Origin: Acidovorax sp. GBBC 1281
GTDB taxonomy: Bacteria > Pseudomonadota > Gammaproteobacteria > Burkholderiales > Burkholderiaceae_C
Reading direction: 5' to 3'
Assembly (NCBI RefSeq): GCF_028473645.1
Contig: NZ_CP097269.1
Coordinates: 5,045,501-5,109,500, forward strand
Length of the DNA: 64,000 nt
The notes below the pieces were generated by a model. That model had not been told where the DNA came from and did not search any database. It saw only the letters and a program-made list of their open reading frames with translations. A program made the translations under genes and the position numbers. The first letter of the stretch is position 1. Each line of letters opens with the position of its first letter. Positions 61,432 to 64,000 of this stretch are shown one piece after another.

Positions 61432-61456
61432 AGCCGGTCATCGACCGGCTTTTTTC
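61432..61456. terminator. Bidirectional Rho-independent terminator
   Basis: AGCCGGTC/GACCGGCT (8 bp, loop ATC) flanked by AAAA on the left and TTTTTT on the right. It can stop the cytochrome gene and the convergent genes from the right. Confidence 0.9.
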
Positions 61457-61529
61457 GTTTCGGACAGGGTGACAAGGCCCTCGCCGCCGGGATATCGCCC
61501 CGGGCCGGGGCCCGGGGCACGGCACCGGC

Positions 61530-62054
61530 TCAGACCCGGAACACCGAGGGCTGCAGCACGTAGCCATAGCGCACCGGCAGATCGGCTGCCTGCACTGGCT
61601 GCGGGTCCCACTGCCCGGCCTCGACCGCCTGCGCGGCGGTTTCCATGTCCAGCGTGTGCGCCAGCCCCAGCACGGTGCCGTCGAACAGGTACAGGCGCCC
61701 GGCCTCGTCCAGCAGGCATTCGCGGGCGGTGGAGGCGCGGCCGGTGTGGGCGACCAGGGTGAAATCCGGCTCGATGCGCCAGACCACCGGGGTGATCTCC
61801 AGTTCCACGTACACGCGCTGCGGGCCGTTCTGGAAGAACCAGCGCCCCTGGGCGTCGGCCTCGTAGTTGCGCTGGATGAAGTCGATGAGCTTGCCGTGCG
61901 CCAGCAGCGAGCCTTTGGCCTGCGGGAAAGGCCCCTGGGCCTGGGTGGCGTCGTCGCGCATGTACCAGCGGCCCCGCGCGTCGAGCCCCAGCCAGCCGTA
62001 GCAGTCGGGAACGTTGGGCCACTTGGCGATGGCCTGTTTGACGATGTCATCCAT
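61530..62054 (-). CDS. Conserved betaproteobacterial protein of unknown function
   Basis: A 174-aa soluble protein starting MDDIVKQAIAKWPNVPDCYG and continuing GWLGLDARGRWYMRDDATQ, then FFQNGPQRVYVELEITPVVW, and ending ADLPVRYGYVLQPS. I recognise it as one of the Burkholderiales DUF294x-type families (exact number not certain), without known function. The start overlaps the hydrolase 3' end by eight bases, suggesting an operon of these two. No catalytic or membrane motif is seen. Confidence 0.8.
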   Translation of the reverse strand: MDDIVKQAIAKWPNVPDCYGWLGLDARGRWYMRDDATQAQGPFPQAKGSLLAHGKLIDFIQRNYEADAQGRWFFQNGPQRVYVELEITPVVWRIEPDFTLVAHTGRASTARECLLDEAGRLYLFDGTVLGLAHTLDMETAAQAVEAGQWDPQPVQAADLPVRYGYVLQPSVFRV

Positions 62055-63123
62055 GGCGCGATGGTATCGAGGGGGTTCCGCCGGCCGCGTAGTCCGGTGC
62101 CCCGTGGGCCGCCAGCCAGCCGGCCACCTCGGCCGGCATGGCGCGCACGTGGCCCGGCAGGCGCCCCTGGGCGAAGCCGACGTGCCCGCCGTGCGCGGGC
62201 TGCCACAGCGTGACGTGGGGTCCAGCCTGCCCCGCGCGCGGCAGGCTGGACGCCGGCACGAACGGATCGTTGCGCGCATTGACGGCCAGCGCCGGGATGC
62301 GGATGCGCCCCAGCAGCGGCTGGGCCGAGGCGCGGCGCCAGTAGTCGTCGGTGTCGCGAAAGCCGTGCAGCGGCGCGGTGAACACGTTGTCGAAGTCGTA
62401 CAGGTCGCGCGCGGCCAGCAGGGCCTGCCGGTCGAACAGGCCCGGGTGCTGGCGCAGCTTGGCCAGCGCCTTGGGCACCATGGTGCGCAGGAACATGCGC
62501 GTGTACACCTGCCGGTTGAAGCCCCGGCCGATGGCCGCCCCGCCCGCGGCCAGGTCGAGCGGCGAGCACACGGCCGCCACCGCATCGGCGCTGCGCGAGG
62601 CGCTGGCGCCGGCCTCGGCAGCCCAACGCAGCAGCGCATTGCCGCCCAGCGACACGCCCACCGCCAGCAGCGGCGCGCGCGGGCCGGGCGTGCCGTCGGC
62701 CCCGAGGGCGCCGTCGGCCTGCCGCTGCGCCAGCCGTGCCAGGATCCAGGCGATCTCCTCGTGGTCGCCCGAGTGGTAGGCGCGCGGGGCCAGGTTGAGC
62801 TCGCCGCTGCAGCCCCGGAAATGCGGCACGGCGTAGGCCCAGCCGCGCTCGCGCGCCACATCGGCGAAGGCCTCGGCATAGTGGCTGCGCGACGAGCCCT
62901 CCAACCCGTGGAACAGCACCAGCAGCGGCCTGCCAGGATCGGCCTGCGTCCCGGCCCCTGCGGCCGGCTCCAGGAAGTCCACGTCCACGAAATCGCCGTC
63001 CGGCGCCGTCCAGCGCTCGCGCCGGTAGGCCGGTGGCGCGGCCAGCACCCGGCGCGAGGCCAGCGCTGGCCAGATGGTCTGCAGGTGGCCGCCGGGCAAC
63101 CAGCGAGGCGCTACATATTTCAT
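62047..63123 (-). CDS. YheT-type alpha/beta hydrolase
   Basis: A 358-aa alpha/beta-hydrolase of the YheT/embryogenesis-associated family. The N-terminal PRWLPGGHLQTIWPAL is its hallmark. The nucleophile elbow is GVSLGGN near residue 160, the Asp is in AVNARNDPFVP near 280 and the His is in PAHGGHVGFAQG near 310. The substrate is unknown, perhaps lipids or esters. The start codon is encoded by a copy of the dispersed repeat (63110-63126), so the first residues MKY are repeat-derived. The distal gene overlaps it. Confidence 0.9.
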   Translation of the reverse strand: MKYVAPRWLPGGHLQTIWPALASRRVLAAPPAYRRERWTAPDGDFVDVDFLEPAAGAGTQADPGRPLLVLFHGLEGSSRSHYAEAFADVARERGWAYAVPHFRGCSGELNLAPRAYHSGDHEEIAWILARLAQRQADGALGADGTPGPRAPLLAVGVSLGGNALLRWAAEAGASASRSADAVAAVCSPLDLAAGGAAIGRGFNRQVYTRMFLRTMVPKALAKLRQHPGLFDRQALLAARDLYDFDNVFTAPLHGFRDTDDYWRRASAQPLLGRIRIPALAVNARNDPFVPASSLPRAGQAGPHVTLWQPAHGGHVGFAQGRLPGHVRAMPAEVAGWLAAHGAPDYAAGGTPSIPSRHG

Positions 63124-63156
63124 AGCAACATGCCCTAGTACTTATTGTGCTGGAGG
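63110..63156 (+). repeat. Dispersed palindromic element, copy carrying the hydrolase start codon
   Basis: GCTACATATTTCATAGC (63110-63126) with the arm ACATGCCCTAGTACTTATTG and TGCTGGAGGGC. The complement of 63121-63123 is the ATG of the hydrolase, and the element also covers its 5' untranslated region. Confidence 0.8.
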
Positions 63157-63203
63157 GCTAAAAGGCTTGAAGCCCGTGGGCCGACAACATGGCGGGCAGC
63201 GCC

Positions 63204-63653
63204 TCAATGCAGCACCGGCGGCGGGTGGCCCGGCGCCTGGGCTTCGTGCACGGTGCCCGGGCTGGCGTGGTGGGCCACCAGGCGCCAGCCCTGCGGGGTC
63301 TTGTGGTAGACGTTGGTGGACTGCACGATGGCCTCGCGCACCCCGCCGTCCAGCACCACTTCGACGTGCTCGACCACGCTGTGCACCGCGCTGGCCATGG
63401 CCTGCACCCGGTGCACCTGGGCCGGCCGTGCGCGCAGGGTGCCGTGCTCGAACATGGCGCTGAAGGCGGCGCGGATGGCCGCGGCGCCCAGCAGGCGCGG
63501 GCCGCCGGGGTTGACGCAGACGATGTCGTCCTCCTCGGCCCAGCACGCCATCAGGCGTTCCAGGTTGCCCGTTTGCAGGGCTTCGTAGAAGGCGGCTTCG
63601 GTCTCGTCGGCGGAGCCGCCCAGGGTGGCGGCGCGGTAGGGGGATCGGGTCAT
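63204..63653 (-). CDS. NTF2-like / SnoaL-type domain protein
   Basis: A 149-aa protein of the NTF2-like fold. After a 15-residue leader it shows AFYEALQTGNLERLMACWAE, CVNPGGPRLLGAAAIRAAFS, the strand VHSVVEHVEVVLD and the end STNVYHKTPQGWRLVAHHAS. The DUF4440/SnoaL-type pocket can bind small ligands; no specific activity can be given. The ATG complement at 63651-63653 is preferred over one at 63674. It is transcribed away from lemA. Confidence 0.83.
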   Translation of the reverse strand: MTRSPYRAATLGGSADETEAAFYEALQTGNLERLMACWAEEDDIVCVNPGGPRLLGAAAIRAAFSAMFEHGTLRARPAQVHRVQAMASAVHSVVEHVEVVLDGGVREAIVQSTNVYHKTPQGWRLVAHHASPGTVHEAQAPGHPPPVLH

Positions 63654-63846
63654 GGCGCTTCGGAGGGCTGTCATGCGGTGGCGCTATTGTCGGGGCTGGC
63701 GGGCCGCAACGCCCGGCCCGCGGCCGCCGGACCGGCCGGGCGGTCGGCCCGGCGGACTACGCGGTGCCCGATCGGGCTGGGGCAGAATGCGCGGGCGCTG
63801 CCAGCCTTTCGGCACTGTCGCCTGCACCCGGCCCAGCGCACGTGCC

Positions 63847-64000
63847 ATGAAACGTCTTCTTGCCACCCTGGCCGCCGTCCTGGCCCTCTCGGGCTGCGGC
63901 TACAACGACTTCCAGCGCCTGGACGAGCAGTCCAAGGCCGCCTGGAGCGAGGTGCTCAACCAGTACCAGCGCCGCGCCGACCTGGTGCCCAACATCGTCG
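63847..64000 (+). CDS. lemA: LemA family lipoprotein, N-terminal part
   Basis: A LemA protein, cut by the right edge after about 51 codons. MKRLLATLAAVLALSGCGY is a lipoprotein signal (Cys17). It is followed by NDFQRLDEQSKAAWSEVLNQ and YQRRADLVPNIV, the typical first helix with the R-x-DLVPNLV motif. Many homologues are non-lipidated membrane proteins; the function is unknown. In relatives a TPM-domain (YgcG) gene usually follows. Confidence 0.93.
   Translation, partial: MKRLLATLAAVLALSGCGYNDFQRLDEQSKAAWSEVLNQYQRRADLVPNIV

Noticed and set aside
1..64000. CRISPR array, prophage, integron or complete insertion sequence
   Set aside because: No regularly spaced direct repeats, phage structural genes, integrase or intact transposase were found; only decayed transposase fragments at 16.4-17.8 kb.

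Overview
The window comes from a high-GC (roughly 65-70 %) betaproteobacterium of the Comamonadaceae, most probably a plant-associated Acidovorax. The gene content argues for this: rpe/apaG, thiL, pgpA/pncC, an lptA-lptB-rpoN block, a Bug-type tricarboxylate binding protein, several soluble-type chemoreceptors and a PL10-like pectate lyase. There is also a candidate type III secreted transglycosylase behind a perfect plant-inducible-promoter (PIP) box. No genome comparison could be run, so the genus is an inference.

Layout. 1-5.8 kb: rpe (partial), apaG, a Gcr-type membrane protein, a CPA2 antiporter, a YbdK-type ligase and a macrodomain protein. 5.8-8.5 kb: a leader with a small conserved ORF and an RRM RNA-binding protein, an Rnk-like gene broken by a stop codon, and thiL. 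8.5-15.2 kb: a segment lying between thiL and pgpA that carries the pectate lyase, a CHASE3-type chemoreceptor, a CheW-like protein and a MuiA-type protein. 15.2-19.3 kb: pgpA, pncC, a low-GC islet with one small secreted protein bracketed by IS5/IS30 remnants, then a SulP transporter. 19.4-28.7 kb: UPF0149 protein, kinase-like protein, MurA paralogue, SbmA/YddA-type ABC exporter, PIN protein with an RlmL-like methyltransferase, and a Cache chemoreceptor. 28.8-36.3 kb: tspO, rpoN, lptB, lptA, dsbA, a SPOR protein, argS, psiF-like. 36.3-39.7 kb: DUF2214 protein, PIP-box transglycosylase, DUF3016 lipoprotein, LysR regulator. 39.8-46.9 kb: a GntR regulator divergent from a lyase-TctC-fumC operon, then malate synthase G. 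47-53 kb: a third chemoreceptor and small metabolic or transport genes, a BrkB protein and tRNA-Arg(CCG). 53.3-60.2 kb: a TetR-controlled RND tripartite efflux pump. 60.5-64 kb: a dihaem cytochrome c, a YheT-type hydrolase, an NTF2-like protein and the start of lemA.

How the genes work together. The lyase can release fumarate, FumC hydrates it to malate, TctC captures an organic acid, and a perfect 18-bp palindrome lies between this operon and its GntR regulator. The RND pump and its TetR regulator share one operator that covers both promoters. The three chemoreceptors, pectate lyase and PIP-box gene together suggest a bacterium that senses and attacks plant tissue.

The most unusual signal is a dispersed short element: a 17-bp imperfect palindrome (GCTAY-N7-RTAGC) usually joined to a conserved arm (TGCCCTAG...TATTGYGCTGGAGG). 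It occurs seven times. Three copies lie in frame inside protein-coding genes (thiL, pncC, the RlmL-like gene), and one supplies the start codon of the hydrolase.
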